Source: an uncultured Clostridia bacterium
GTDB taxonomy: Bacteria; Bacillota; Clostridia; TANB77; CAG-508
Assembly (NCBI GenBank): GCA_934133165.1
Contig: CAKPAW010000001.1
Coordinates: 62,001-126,000, forward strand
DNA length: 64,000 nt
Reading direction: 5' to 3'
Both the position numbers and the translations under genes were made by a program. Shown piece by piece: positions 34,907 to 43,567 of this stretch. The notes beneath the pieces were generated by a model. It did not search any database. It had not been told where the DNA came from and saw only the letters and a program-made list of their open reading frames with translations. Within the stretch, counting starts at the first letter, position 1. Every line of letters begins with the position of its first letter.

Positions 34907-35317
34907 TTAAATAGAATAGTCCTTAAATATGTTTTCTAAAATTTCTCTTAATCTTTCATCTTGCTTTGTTAGATATAAGTATCCTATTAATGCTTCAAAT
35001 GCAGTAGCATGACTATACTCATCTAAATTAGCATTTTTAGGCAAATGATGATTTTGAGCATTTCTACCTCTTCTTACTATATCTTTTTCTTCTTCAGTTA
35101 AGATTTCCGTAATTTTTTCCAATATTTTTGCCTGTGCTTGTGCTTTAACATATTTAATCGCTTCTACATGAAGTTTATGTGGATTTAATTTAGTATTATT
35201 TACCAAATTTGTTCTAACATATAATTCATATACAGCATCTCCAACATACGCCCAAACTAATGGAGGCATCAATTTTACTTCTTCTATATCTTTTTTTCTT
35301 TCTATTAATTCTTTCAT
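34907..35317 (-). CDS. mrnC: Mini-ribonuclease III
   Basis: This enzyme matures the ends of 23S rRNA. The 136-residue product consists of only the RNase III catalytic fold (PPLVWAYVGDAVYELYVRTN, RRGRNAQNHHLPKNANLDEY, TAFEALIGYLYL) without the double-stranded RNA-binding domain. It lies 13 bases after rbgA. In many relatives it sits beside cysS and trmL, which are absent here. Confidence 0.94.
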   Translation of the reverse strand: MKELIERKKDIEEVKLMPPLVWAYVGDAVYELYVRTNLVNNTKLNPHKLHVEAIKYVKAQAQAKILEKITEILTEEEKDIVRRGRNAQNHHLPKNANLDEYSHATAFEALIGYLYLTKQDERLREILENIFKDYSI

Positions 35318-35330
35318 CTATTCTTCCTTC

Positions 35331-36287
35331 TTATTTTGCTACTTCTAGAGTAATCCTTCCTAGTTTTCCTGTTCTAAAATCATCTATTAGAATATTTGAG
35401 ACCTTTTCTTCATCTATTTTACCACCAGAAATTATTGCTCCTCTTTTTTTACCAATCTCATATAATATTTCTAAAATATTCTCATTTTCCATTTGTTCTT
35501 CATTTGATAATTTTTCTTCTATTATTTCATTTGAAATTCCATATCTATCTATTATTGATTCTCTTTTGTTTTCTAATAAGTATTTTAATAAAAAATATGC
35601 TATTTCTGTTTTTTCTAAATTGTCGTCTTTTATTGTTCCCGTAAATGCTAAATGAAATGCAACTTCTTGTGGTTCTAATTTTGGCCATAAGATTCCCGGT
35701 GTATCTAACAATTCTATATTTTCTTTTACTCTAACCCATTGTTTTTGTCTTGTAACACCCGGTCTATTTCCTACTGCCGTAGATGATTTTTTAGTTATAC
35801 GATTTATAAAAGATGATTTTCCTACATTAGGTATTCCTACTATCATAACTCTTATTGATCTTCCTACTCTTCCCTTATTTGAAAAAGCTTCTTTGTCTTC
35901 TTGCATTATTTTTTCTATTTGTCTTATTGTTTCTGGCACACCTTTTCCAGAGTTTGAATCTGTTAGTATTGCTACTATTCCTTGTTTTTTGTAGTGTTCT
36001 ACCCATTTTTCGTTTTGCTTTTCTTCTGCTAAGTCTGCTTTATTTAATATTACTATTTTTTTCTTGTTTTTTGTCCACTCTGCTATATCTGGATTTTGAC
36101 TAGATACTGGTATTCTAGCATCTAATATCTCTATTACTACATCTATTAATTTTAAATCTTCTTGTATTTGTTTTTTTGTTTTTGCCATGTGTCCTGGATA
36201 CCAGTTGATTCCGACTTTAATTAACTTTTCTTCTTGATTGTTATTTTTCTTTTCTGCTCTAATTTTTCTTTTTTGATACATATCCAT
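35331..36287 (-). CDS. rbgA: Ribosome biogenesis GTPase RbgA (YlqF)
   Basis: This circularly permuted GTPase is needed for late assembly of the 50S subunit. The 318-residue product contains INWYPGHMAKTKKQIQEDLK, the G4 motif LNKADL, then the G1 motif GIPNVGKSSFINRI and G3 DTPGILWP in permuted order, and a C-terminal RNA-binding domain. I place the start at the ATG at 36287 with AAAAAGGA ten bases upstream; a GTG three codons earlier overlaps that site. Confidence 0.95.
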   Translation of the reverse strand: MDMYQKRKIRAEKKNNNQEEKLIKVGINWYPGHMAKTKKQIQEDLKLIDVVIEILDARIPVSSQNPDIAEWTKNKKKIVILNKADLAEEKQNEKWVEHYKKQGIVAILTDSNSGKGVPETIRQIEKIMQEDKEAFSNKGRVGRSIRVMIVGIPNVGKSSFINRITKKSSTAVGNRPGVTRQKQWVRVKENIELLDTPGILWPKLEPQEVAFHLAFTGTIKDDNLEKTEIAYFLLKYLLENKRESIIDRYGISNEIIEEKLSNEEQMENENILEILYEIGKKRGAIISGGKIDEEKVSNILIDDFRTGKLGRITLEVAK

Positions 36288-36320
36288 TTTAATCACTTCC
36301 TTTTTACAACTTGTAATTTT

Positions 36321-36929
36321 TTACTTACTTAAAGTCTTTCTTTGCCAACTTTTCTTGTTACATTTTGGACATTTCATATATCGTGTAGTTCCAGAATGCA
36401 TTGCAAAATATACTTGGCTATATTTTGGTACATATTTATAATGACATTTTTGACATTCATAATAACCTGTTTCTGTTTCTATTTTTAATGCAAATGAAAC
36501 ACCTATTATTAAAAGAATAAATGCTAATATAAACAATACTATTTTCGCTATATTATTCTCCACTAAAAATGATGTAACAAAAATTAGTATTAAGAAAGAT
36601 ATTGCCGAACTAAATCCAATCACATTTTCATACATCATTAATTTTTTATTTTGCATTTCTTCCTTTTGTGCCATTTCTAATAACATTTTTTCTGCTACTT
36701 CATTATAATTATTCATTTCAATCAACTCCCCACATAATAATTCATTTACACTTATTTTGAGTTCATTACACAAATCGAGCATTATTGATGAATCAGGCAT
36801 TCCTTTTCCGTTTTCCCATTTTGAAATAGCTCTATCTGTAATGTTTAATTTCTCTGCAAGTTGCATTTGAGTTAAATTATTCTTTTTTCTACATTCAGCT
36901 ATAAATTTTCCAATTTTAATCTGATCCAT
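36321..36929 (-). CDS. XRE regulator with membrane anchor and zinc ribbon
   Basis: The product has 202 residues from the ATG at 36929 (AAGGAGG eight bases upstream). An N-terminal helix-turn-helix (about 5-60: FIAECRKKNNLTQMQLAEKL, then NITDRAISKWENGKGMPDSS) is followed by a linker. Two adjacent helices (about 108-150) come next. A C-terminal zinc ribbon follows, with CQKC and CPKC pairs about 28 residues apart. The ribbon lies on the cytoplasmic side if both helices cross. It is a membrane-tethered DNA-binding protein; signal and targets are unknown. A palindrome upstream may be its own operator. Confidence 0.85.
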   Translation of the reverse strand: MDQIKIGKFIAECRKKNNLTQMQLAEKLNITDRAISKWENGKGMPDSSIMLDLCNELKISVNELLCGELIEMNNYNEVAEKMLLEMAQKEEMQNKKLMMYENVIGFSSAISFLILIFVTSFLVENNIAKIVLFILAFILLIIGVSFALKIETETGYYECQKCHYKYVPKYSQVYFAMHSGTTRYMKCPKCNKKSWQRKTLSK

Positions 36930-36980
36930 ATCATTTACCTCCTTCAAATTAAGTGTAAATTATTATCTAAAAAAAGTACA

Positions 36981-37026
36981 CATACTAATCGTTTAGTATG
37001 GGGATTTTTCTTTATCAACGATTAGT
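36981..37026. promoter_or_regulatory. Inverted repeats between dinD and the XRE gene
   Basis: CATACTAATCGTTTAGTATG (36981-37000) is a palindrome. ACTAATCGTT within it recurs as its exact complement AACGATTAGT at 37017-37026. It could be a dinD terminator or a paired operator for the XRE regulator about 60 bases downstream. Confidence 0.5.
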
Positions 37027-37055
37027 TGAATTGTTATAATTTGTGCGATAACTTA

Positions 37056-37910
37056 CTATTTTATTTCATCAAGTTTCTTTTGCTCTTTTATTTCTAATTT
37101 TTTCCTTTCTCTTTCAAGTTCTTTTAAACTCTTTTTAGGTGTTGGCATTTCTTCCGGCATCGTTCCACCAATATCTGCAATTGCCTTTCTAACTTTTTTT
37201 CCTACCTCATAATGTACATCTTTTGCTTCTTTCTCACCTTGTACATTATCTTTTAAAAGTTTTTGCTTCGTTTGATTTATTCTAAATAAATTAGCAACTA
37301 ATTCATCTTCATTCATATTATCTAAAATATCTTCTCTATATCGTAATTTTTTTCTTTTAAATATATCATCAGCGGTTTCACCATTATATAATCCTTTATA
37401 TCCTGCATTATGAAATTCAGCCATATTTTTAACACCAACAGAAGACGCAACTTTTTGCAAAGTATAATTACCTTGTCTCGTTAACTTTCTTTGATAAAAT
37501 CTTTTTTCATCATCTGATAATGAATCATATTCTTGCTCTGTTATTTCTTGTTTTCTTGTTTGTATAGCAAAATAGGTTTGTCCTAAAGCAACAACTTCTT
37601 TGCTTGGATCTGCATTTTGTACTATTAAATAACATATATATCTTGAAAGTTTATAATCTTGTATATTAGCAGTGGCATTATTATTTCTTTTTGACAACCT
37701 GTTGACCTCAACAAGTTGTTCATCTATATTAAACCCAGAATTTTTACAAGCATCTTTTGCTTTATTTAAAACCTTTAAGAAGTTTCTCCAGTCTTTATAT
37801 TCTAAAACTTTTGAAAGTTCTCTAGCATACCAATATTCATTTCCATATTCATCCATATGTTTAATATTTTCAAAAATATTATTAGTATATCTATCTACAA
37901 TTTTCTTCAT
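37056..37910 (-). CDS. dinD: DinD-like DNA-damage-inducible protein
   Basis: I place the start at the ATG at 37910 (284 residues, MKKIVDRYTNNIFENIKHMD), with GGAGG five bases upstream; a frame to 37991 adds 27 residues from repeat DNA. The N-terminal part (YGNEYWYARELSKVLEYKDW, then FLKVLNKAKDACKNSG) is the BRO/P63C-type fold. Residues 100-200 (YFAIQTRKQEITEQEYDSLS, then FHNAGYKGLYNGET) match E. coli DinD, which inhibits RecA filaments. No clear LexA box is visible. It probably arrived by transfer: it lies beside a gene remnant and repeats. Confidence 0.88.
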   Translation of the reverse strand: MKKIVDRYTNNIFENIKHMDEYGNEYWYARELSKVLEYKDWRNFLKVLNKAKDACKNSGFNIDEQLVEVNRLSKRNNNATANIQDYKLSRYICYLIVQNADPSKEVVALGQTYFAIQTRKQEITEQEYDSLSDDEKRFYQRKLTRQGNYTLQKVASSVGVKNMAEFHNAGYKGLYNGETADDIFKRKKLRYREDILDNMNEDELVANLFRINQTKQKLLKDNVQGEKEAKDVHYEVGKKVRKAIADIGGTMPEEMPTPKKSLKELERERKKLEIKEQKKLDEIK

Positions 37911-37930
37911 TACTACCTCCTTATTTATTG

Positions 37931-38071
37931 CTTCATATAAAAGTTTTCCATAAGTCGTTATTACCTCTATTTTATTTAAAATAACTATCATTTTCCAGTT
38001 ATAAAATGTAAAAAGGAATAAGACTAAAAGACTTTATTTATAAGACTTCATAGGAAGTTTTCCATAAGTCG
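37931..38071. repeat. Direct repeats upstream of dinD
   Basis: AAGTTTTCCATAAGTCG occurs at 37941-37957 and again at 38055-38071, with CTTCATA also shared just before each. The 97 bases between hold no clear gene. They look like a duplication scar. Confidence 0.65.
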
Positions 38072-38111
38072 GTTTATAACAGTTAATGTTTGTTTTATTT
38101 TCATTATTCAT
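38034..38111 (-). CDS. Possible 25-residue peptide
   Basis: A frame MNNENKTNINCYKPTYGKLP then MKSYK starts ten bases after the HAD remnant and has a modest AGGTG upstream. Its TYGKL stretch comes from the same direct repeat that lies upstream of dinD. It may be just a chance frame in decaying DNA. Confidence 0.25.
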   Translation of the reverse strand: MNNENKTNINCYKPTYGKLPMKSYK

Positions 38112-38120
38112 TATTTTCAC

Positions 38121-38266
38121 CTACTTTATATTATTTTCTAGCAATGAATTAACCTCTTCAGGCAATACTGCATTTATTCCATTCTTGTTAAAATTAATAA
38201 TGTTTTCTCTTATATCATCTACAAATAATATTTCGTTTAAATTGCAACCATTTATTTCTCTAATTT
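38121..38266 (-). pseudogene. C-terminal remnant of a HAD-family hydrolase
   Basis: In a different frame from manC, the minus strand encodes about 47 residues, IREINGCNLNEILFVDDIRE, then NIINFNKNGINAVLPEEVNS and LLENNIK before a stop. ILFVDDIRENI followed by a NGINA turn is the fourth motif of HAD phosphatases (Asp-Asp near the C-terminus). There is no start codon or N-terminal domain, and it overlaps the last bases of manC. It is a broken gene, perhaps truncated by the event that placed manC or dinD here. Confidence 0.7.
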
Positions 38267-39289
38267 ATCTTTTAAAGTATGAACTTTACCCAAACTTTCT
38301 CTTTTTCCCACAATAATTACATTGTCTGAATCTATGCAAAATACATTTTCAACATCAAGTAATACTACTTTTTTATTATTAGCATATACTATATTATTGT
38401 TTGAGTCTATTGCTTCAATATTTCCTTTTAGCACATTGTCTCTTTCATCTTTTGGTATATATCTTTCTACTGAATTCCATGTTCCTATATCATCCCAACC
38501 TATTTCAGTTGGAATTGTATATACATTATTTGATTTTTCCATTACAGCATAATCTATTGATATTTTTGTACATTTTTCATAATTTTCATTTAAAAATTTA
38601 TAGTATTCTGAATCTGTATATTCAGGCAAATTAATTAGTAAATTATATTCTTTTTGCACATTATTTTCAAATTCTTTTAGTATACTTTCTACATTAAAAA
38701 TGAACATTCCTGCATTCCATAAATATTCCTTACTTTCATAATATTTTTTCGCTAATTCTAAATTTGGTTTTTCTACAAATCTTGAAACTTTTAAAACTTT
38801 ATCATCACTATGTTCATATTTTATATAACCATAACTTGTTTCTGGTCTTGTTGGTTTTATTCCTATTGTTACAATAGCATCTTGTTTTTTAGTAACAAAT
38901 TCATTAGCTAAAACAATGTCATCTATGAATTTATTTTCATTTTCTATATGACTATCAGATGAAACACAAACTATATTTGTATTTTTGTATATATTTTTTA
39001 TATATATTGTAGACAATAAAATGCATGGAGCTGTATTTCTAGAACATGGTTCTGTTATTATATTAATATCTTTTATTTCTGGTATTTGCTCTTTTACTTT
39101 ATCTACATAATTATAATTGGTTACTATAAATATTTTTTCTTTTGGAACAATTTTTTTCATTCTATCATAAGTCATTTGTATCATTGCTTTTTCACTAACT
39201 AATGATAAAAATTGCTTTGGATTTTCTGGTGTAGATTGTGGCCAAAATCTTGAACCTACACCTCCTGCCATTATAAGTGCACATAACAT
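38252..39289 (-). CDS. manC: Mannose-1-phosphate guanylyltransferase
   Basis: This enzyme makes GDP-mannose for surface glycans. The 345-residue product begins MLCALIMAGGVGSRFWPQST, with the nucleotidyltransferase loop GGVGSRFWP, followed by NPKQFLSL, EPCSRNTAPC, the central SYGYIKYE and FVEKP, and the substrate motif IGWDDIGTWNSVERY. The isomerase domain of bifunctional ManC is absent, so it is the short form. It begins two bases after the wecG-like stop codon and is co-transcribed with that gene. Confidence 0.93.
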   Translation of the reverse strand: MLCALIMAGGVGSRFWPQSTPENPKQFLSLVSEKAMIQMTYDRMKKIVPKEKIFIVTNYNYVDKVKEQIPEIKDINIITEPCSRNTAPCILLSTIYIKNIYKNTNIVCVSSDSHIENENKFIDDIVLANEFVTKKQDAIVTIGIKPTRPETSYGYIKYEHSDDKVLKVSRFVEKPNLELAKKYYESKEYLWNAGMFIFNVESILKEFENNVQKEYNLLINLPEYTDSEYYKFLNENYEKCTKISIDYAVMEKSNNVYTIPTEIGWDDIGTWNSVERYIPKDERDNVLKGNIEAIDSNNNIVYANNKKVVLLDVENVFCIDSDNVIIVGKRESLGKVHTLKDKLEK

Positions 39290-39290
39290 A

Positions 39291-40040
39291 TTAGATTTTC
39301 TCCTTTCTTTTTGTAAATGATGGTTGTCCTTTTATATATTTAAAGAAACCAAATGAATATGTTATTCTTTTTATTCGAGCTTTATTAAATTGTTTAAATA
39401 ATCTATATATTCCTTCTAGTCCCATCTTACTTATTAATTTAGGTGCTCTTTTTATTTTTCCTGATACAAAGTCTACTGTTCCACCACTGCCAATAGCAAA
39501 TTTAACACCGCATTTTGTTAATTCTTCTAAATTATCTCTCATAAAAAATTCTTGTTTTGGTGCTCCAAATCCAATAAATATTATATCTGGTTTTTCTTCT
39601 TTTATATGATTCATACAGTCATTTATAAACTTTCCTGAAAATGGATAATTTTCATATGGTGGTGAATATCCTCCTACTTCTATTCCGTATTTTTCTTTAA
39701 CATTCAAAACAGCTTGTCTATTCGAATCTTCTAAACCACCCAAAAAATAGATTTTCATATTATTCTCTTTTGCATACTCACAAAAATCAAATACAATTTC
39801 ACTACCTGATAATTTTTCGACTTGCTTAAATTTCTTATCTGTAAGTCTTGCAAATTTTAATGGTATTTGTCCATCTAATGTTGCATAATTTTGATTAACA
39901 AAGTTGAATAATTCTTCGTTTGTATTTGCTAGCCTAATTATTTGTGCATTAAGTGTAACAATACACTTCGTTTTATTTGGATCTTTTTTAAATAATTCTT
40001 CTTTATTTGTAAGATTTATATTTAAATTACAATATTTCAT
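39291..40040 (-). CDS. WecG/TagA/CpsF family glycosyltransferase
   Basis: This enzyme transfers a sugar to a lipid-linked acceptor on the cytoplasmic face. The 249-residue product carries TLDGQIPLKFARL near residue 50 and the family signature IIFIGFGAPKQEFFMRDN near 165, followed by GSGGTVDFVSGKIKRAPKLI. TagA adds ManNAc in wall teichoic acid synthesis. The coupling to manC suggests a mannose-derived or ManNAc-containing polymer. Confidence 0.9.
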   Translation of the reverse strand: MKYCNLNINLTNKEELFKKDPNKTKCIVTLNAQIIRLANTNEELFNFVNQNYATLDGQIPLKFARLTDKKFKQVEKLSGSEIVFDFCEYAKENNMKIYFLGGLEDSNRQAVLNVKEKYGIEVGGYSPPYENYPFSGKFINDCMNHIKEEKPDIIFIGFGAPKQEFFMRDNLEELTKCGVKFAIGSGGTVDFVSGKIKRAPKLISKMGLEGIYRLFKQFNKARIKRITYSFGFFKYIKGQPSFTKRKEKI

Positions 40041-40093
40041 AAATACTTTATAGTGAGTTTTTCACTATTTTCCTCCCTTTACATTAAAGTGTT

Positions 40094-40606
40094 TTATTTA
40101 CATCCTATATATGGAATGTTTCTATTAAATCCTTCTTCGTCATCAAACCCATATCCTATTATAAATTTATTTGGAACTTCAAATCCTAAATAATCTATAT
40201 TTACTTCTATTTCCCTTCTACTTGGTTTGCTTAAAAGGCTACATATTTTTATATCTTTAGGATTTTTTTCTTTTAAATGTTTTATTAAATAATGCATACT
40301 TCTTCCTGTATCTACTATATCTTCTATTATTAATATATTTCTACCTTCCACTTTTTTCTTATCTATATCTAAATATTTTCTTATTTTTCCTGTACTTTCT
40401 GTTCCCTCATAGCTTGATATTTTTATGAATTCTACTTGCATTTTTGTTTTCATTTTTAATGTTAAATCTACTGCAAAAAATGCTGCACCGTTTAACACAC
40501 ATATTGCAACTATATCTTGTTCTTTATAATCTCCATCTATTTGTTTTGCTAATTCTTCTATTCTTTTATTTAATTCTTCTTTTCCTATTAATTCTTTTAA
40601 TTCCAT
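40094..40606 (-). CDS. hpt: Hypoxanthine phosphoribosyltransferase
   Basis: This purine-salvage enzyme converts hypoxanthine or guanine and PRPP to nucleotides. The 170-residue product has the PRPP-binding motif ILIIEDIVDTGRSMHYLI near residue 95 and the flexible-loop and base-contact segments VEFIKISSYEGTESTGK and YLGFEVPNKFIIGYG. It stands alone. Confidence 0.95.
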   Translation of the reverse strand: MELKELIGKEELNKRIEELAKQIDGDYKEQDIVAICVLNGAAFFAVDLTLKMKTKMQVEFIKISSYEGTESTGKIRKYLDIDKKKVEGRNILIIEDIVDTGRSMHYLIKHLKEKNPKDIKICSLLSKPSRREIEVNIDYLGFEVPNKFIIGYGFDDEEGFNRNIPYIGCK

Positions 40607-40718
40607 TTATTCCTCCATTTTTTATAAAAAATTTATTCATTTTTCATAACTTATATCAATGACCCAATTATATAAAAAATACAGATAATTTTCAATATAA
40701 TTACCTGCATTTTCTTCT

Positions 40719-41744
40719 TTAAAAATTAAAGTCAAGATATACATAGTTCGACATATCATATGCTAAATTTCTTTCAATCATCTCTTTTGCTTCTTTACAT
40801 ACTTTTGATATTCTCTCTCCATTTACTAATGGATCAATATATCTAACTTTTGTACCATGATATACAGAATACACCCCTTTTGGCTCTTCTTTTGAAGTTT
40901 TTACTTTTTTAGCTTTTGCCCAAGTATTAAATATATCTTTATATCGTGATTTCTTAATTATATTAATAACGTCTTGGTCTTTCATATTGTATAAATCATC
41001 TAAAGTTATTATTTTCTCTTCGTTTAGCCTTTTTATAATATCAGCTAATAATTGCATTGAATATCTTGTTCTATCTTCCATATATATTACTGACATTTTA
41101 CTAGTTAATTCAACAAATCTTTTTGCTGTTTTTTCATTTCTAAATGATAACTCTTCTATATTTTCCTCATTCTTCTCAACTTCTATATCATTATATATTT
41201 GTCGTATTTCATTAATATCTACTAATTCATATGTAAATAATGCATTTGTTAAAGAATATTCTAACCTGTCTGCTGAAAGTTTAGGTGTGTCGTTATCTGC
41301 TATTGGATACAAATGATAGTCATTAATTTCTTCTAGCTTTATATTGTCTCTTTTTAACAATTGCATAATTTCTTCTGAATTTTTTATAATCTGTGTAGTC
41401 AAGTCTTCTGTTGATTCTTGAGTCATATAATCTCCATTCAAATAGTCTACACAATGTTTAAATACAGGTGTTGCTATGTCGTGAAATAACCCTGATAATG
41501 TTTGTTTTTTATCATGAGTAAAATGCCAAACAATTAAAGCAACCCCTATTGAGTGTTCTAAACTTGAATATAAAATTCTGCTTTCAAATAAATCTGAATA
41601 TATAGTTCCACAAGTTATTGATATATATTGTTGTTTTAATAATTCTTTTGTATTTATATAATCATTTAACCATTTTGGAAATTCTAGTTCTAATATTTTA
41701 AAATATTCTTTTACACTTTCGTTTATAGTACTTATATAGTCCAT
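40719..41744 (-). CDS. HD-domain phosphohydrolase
   Basis: The product has 341 residues from the ATG at 41744 (AAAGGAG eight bases upstream; a frame to 41783 lacks a site). The metal-binding HD motifs are SSLEHSIGVAL (His near residue 70), GLFHDIATPVFKH (His-Asp near 90) and SADRLEYSL (Asp near 157). This is the arrangement of YdhJ/dGTPase-like HD proteins acting on nucleotides. The actual substrate is unknown. Stand-alone gene. Confidence 0.8.
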   Translation of the reverse strand: MDYISTINESVKEYFKILELEFPKWLNDYINTKELLKQQYISITCGTIYSDLFESRILYSSLEHSIGVALIVWHFTHDKKQTLSGLFHDIATPVFKHCVDYLNGDYMTQESTEDLTTQIIKNSEEIMQLLKRDNIKLEEINDYHLYPIADNDTPKLSADRLEYSLTNALFTYELVDINEIRQIYNDIEVEKNEENIEELSFRNEKTAKRFVELTSKMSVIYMEDRTRYSMQLLADIIKRLNEEKIITLDDLYNMKDQDVINIIKKSRYKDIFNTWAKAKKVKTSKEEPKGVYSVYHGTKVRYIDPLVNGERISKVCKEAKEMIERNLAYDMSNYVYLDFNF

Positions 41745-41821
41745 ATTTATTTCTCCTTTTTTGTCAGTAATTTTTATAATCAATGTTATGTTTTCGTAAC
41801 TTTCTCATAGAATTTTTAAAA

Positions 41822-42298
41822 TTACAAAGTTCTATAATTATTTTTGTCTGCTCTTTCATCTAGTTTTCTATCATATTGTTCATTTTTATAAAACCAATCT
41901 GTTTCTTTGTTTACTGGATTTTTAGTTCTTGTTTTATCTAATAAAATATCAAATATAGCTGCTATTGGAAGTACAATAGCAATTAGAGCTATAAACATAT
42001 TCATATAAGTTTCTGGACTAAGTGTTTCTCCTTTTATCATAGGCATAATATTTTCTATTAGACCTCTTCCAAAATAATAGCCATAGCCTATTAAATATGC
42101 GATTGCAGCCCAAATTTTTCTTTTAAATATAAATGGAATCAATGCTAAAACAACAAATAGCAATATAACTTCTATATTATTATCTATTGGTTTAAATGTA
42201 AACTCTATATCTAATGTTCCTGTTATAGCTATTATAAGTCTTAATATCCAAAACATTATTATAAACATTGTTATTAACCAACTACTTAAATTTTTCAT
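41822..42298 (-). CDS. Membrane protein of unknown function
   Basis: The 158-residue product starts at the ATG at 42298 (MKNLSSWLITMFIIMFWILR), with AGGAG eight bases upstream. Four membrane helices are visible at about 5-27, 42-62, 66-85 and 103-125. A charged cytoplasmic tail with KTRTKNPVNKETDWFYKNEQ follows. No family is recognised. Confidence 0.65.
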   Translation of the reverse strand: MKNLSSWLITMFIIMFWILRLIIAITGTLDIEFTFKPIDNNIEVILLFVVLALIPFIFKRKIWAAIAYLIGYGYYFGRGLIENIMPMIKGETLSPETYMNMFIALIAIVLPIAAIFDILLDKTRTKNPVNKETDWFYKNEQYDRKLDERADKNNYRTL

Positions 42299-42372
42299 TT
42301 TATTTTCTCCTATCTCTATTTTTTCTTTTTTATAAAATTCAATTATCACTTTTATGTAATTTTTTTAGAATA

Positions 42373-42411
42373 TAAAAAATTTAGAGGTTAGAATTATTAG
42401 TTCCAACCTCC
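42373..42411 (-). terminator. Terminator after the DUF1292 gene
   Basis: On the minus strand AGGTTGGAA / TTCTAACCT is followed by AAATTTTTTAT, just downstream of the DUF1292 stop. Confidence 0.65.
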
Positions 42412-42420
42412 AACCTTTTA

Positions 42421-42738
42421 TTATTGTTCATCATCTACAAAATTAAATTCATCTTTGAATTTTTCTTTAAAGATTTCAAATACTTTATTGAGTGTATCTT
42501 CATCATCAACACTTACGTAAGATTCTTCTTCTTCAGATTCTGTATCTTCTACTTTTAGAATTACAACTTCTCCTTCTGCTTCTTCATCTTCTTCTACTGG
42601 AAGTAATACTACATATTCTTCTCCTTCTAATTCTATTAAATCTAAAAATTCAAAAGGTACTTCTTCTCCATTTTCATCGTTTAATACAATAATATTATCT
42701 AATTCCTCCTCTGGAATGTTGTTTTCATTTTCATCCAT
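42421..42738 (-). CDS. DUF1292 protein (YrzB-like)
   Basis: This small, very acidic cytosolic protein has 105 residues and begins MDENENNIPEEELDNIIVLN. The core (FEFLDLIELEGEEYVVLLPV) is the DUF1292 signature. The C-terminal helix ends KFKDEFNFVDDEQ. The ATG at 42738 has AAAGGAG eleven bases upstream. The order ireB-ruvX-DUF1292 is conserved in Firmicutes. Its biochemical role is not known. Confidence 0.88.
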   Translation of the reverse strand: MDENENNIPEEELDNIIVLNDENGEEVPFEFLDLIELEGEEYVVLLPVEEDEEAEGEVVILKVEDTESEEEESYVSVDDEDTLNKVFEIFKEKFKDEFNFVDDEQ

Positions 42739-42860
42739 TTTAAAATTTTCTCCTTTCAATTATTTATATTAATTGTATTTCTACAATATTAATATCTTTT
42801 CGTTAGTATTTGTAATTTTGTTTTATCATATACTATTTTTTATATTTGTGCAATATATGT

Positions 42861-43283
42861 TTAAGAATTTTCACATTTTTTCATATAAGTCTCTAAAATA
42901 TATACTGCTGATATGGTATCTACTATATTTCTTTTTTTGTTTTTATTAACATTCAAGAAATTCATTGTTTTATGAGCCTCTACTGTTGTAAGTCTTTCGT
43001 CTATTGTCTCTATTGCTATTTTTGGAAATCTACATTTGCATTTATGTATAAATTTTTCTGTTACTTCAACTCTTTCAGTTTTAGTTCCATTCATATTTAT
43101 TGGCATTCCTATAACAAAGGTATCAATTTCATATTGGTTTAATAATTCTTCAAGTCTTTTTAATACTACTTTGTCATTTCCTTGGTGATGAATAGTTTCT
43201 AATCCTTGTACAGTGATATTTAATGCATCTGTTATAGCAATTCCAACTCTAGCATCTCCATAATCTATTCCAAGTTTTCTCAT
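42861..43283 (-). CDS. ruvX: Pre-16S rRNA nuclease RuvX/YqgF
   Basis: This RNase H-fold nuclease processes the 5' end of 16S rRNA. The 140-residue product has the first catalytic Asp in MRKLGIDYGDARVGIAITDA, the FVIGMPINMNG block and TIDERLTTVEAHK, and a final acidic site in VDTISAVYILETYM. It begins two bases after the ireB stop. Confidence 0.94.
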   Translation of the reverse strand: MRKLGIDYGDARVGIAITDALNITVQGLETIHHQGNDKVVLKRLEELLNQYEIDTFVIGMPINMNGTKTERVEVTEKFIHKCKCRFPKIAIETIDERLTTVEAHKTMNFLNVNKNKKRNIVDTISAVYILETYMKKCENS

Positions 43284-43285
43284 TA

Positions 43286-43543
43286 TTATTCTTCTTCCAT
43301 TCCTATATAGTTTTTAACCATTTTCTCTAATAATTCATCTCTTTCTACTTGACGAATTAAATTTCTAGCCCCTTTATGACTAGTAATATATGTTGGATCT
43401 CCAGATAAAATATAACCAACTATTTGATTAACTGGATTGTATCCTTTTTCTGATAATGCTTCATATACTTCTTTTAAAATTTCTCTAGTCGCTAATCTTC
43501 CCTCATTTGGTACTTTGAAGCACATTGTTTCATCATTTGCCAT
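43286..43543 (-). CDS. ireB: IreB family regulator (UPF0297)
   Basis: This small cytosolic protein of 85 residues is phosphorylated in other Firmicutes by the PASTA kinase IreK/PrkC and affects cell-wall stress responses. [20 protein letters not shown] and [20 protein letters not shown] are family signatures. First gene of the ireB-ruvX pair, with AAGGAGG upstream. Confidence 0.94.
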   Translation of the reverse strand: MANDETMCFKVPNEGRLATREILKEVYEALSEKGYNPVNQIVGYILSGDPTYITSHKGARNLIRQVERDELLEKMVKNYIGMEEE

Positions 43544-43567
43544 ACTTTTTTTACCTCCTTAACAAGT

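Noticed and set aside
37000..37055. LexA-type box for dinD
   Set aside because: I looked for GAAC-N4-GTTC-like sites on both sides of dinD and found none convincing.
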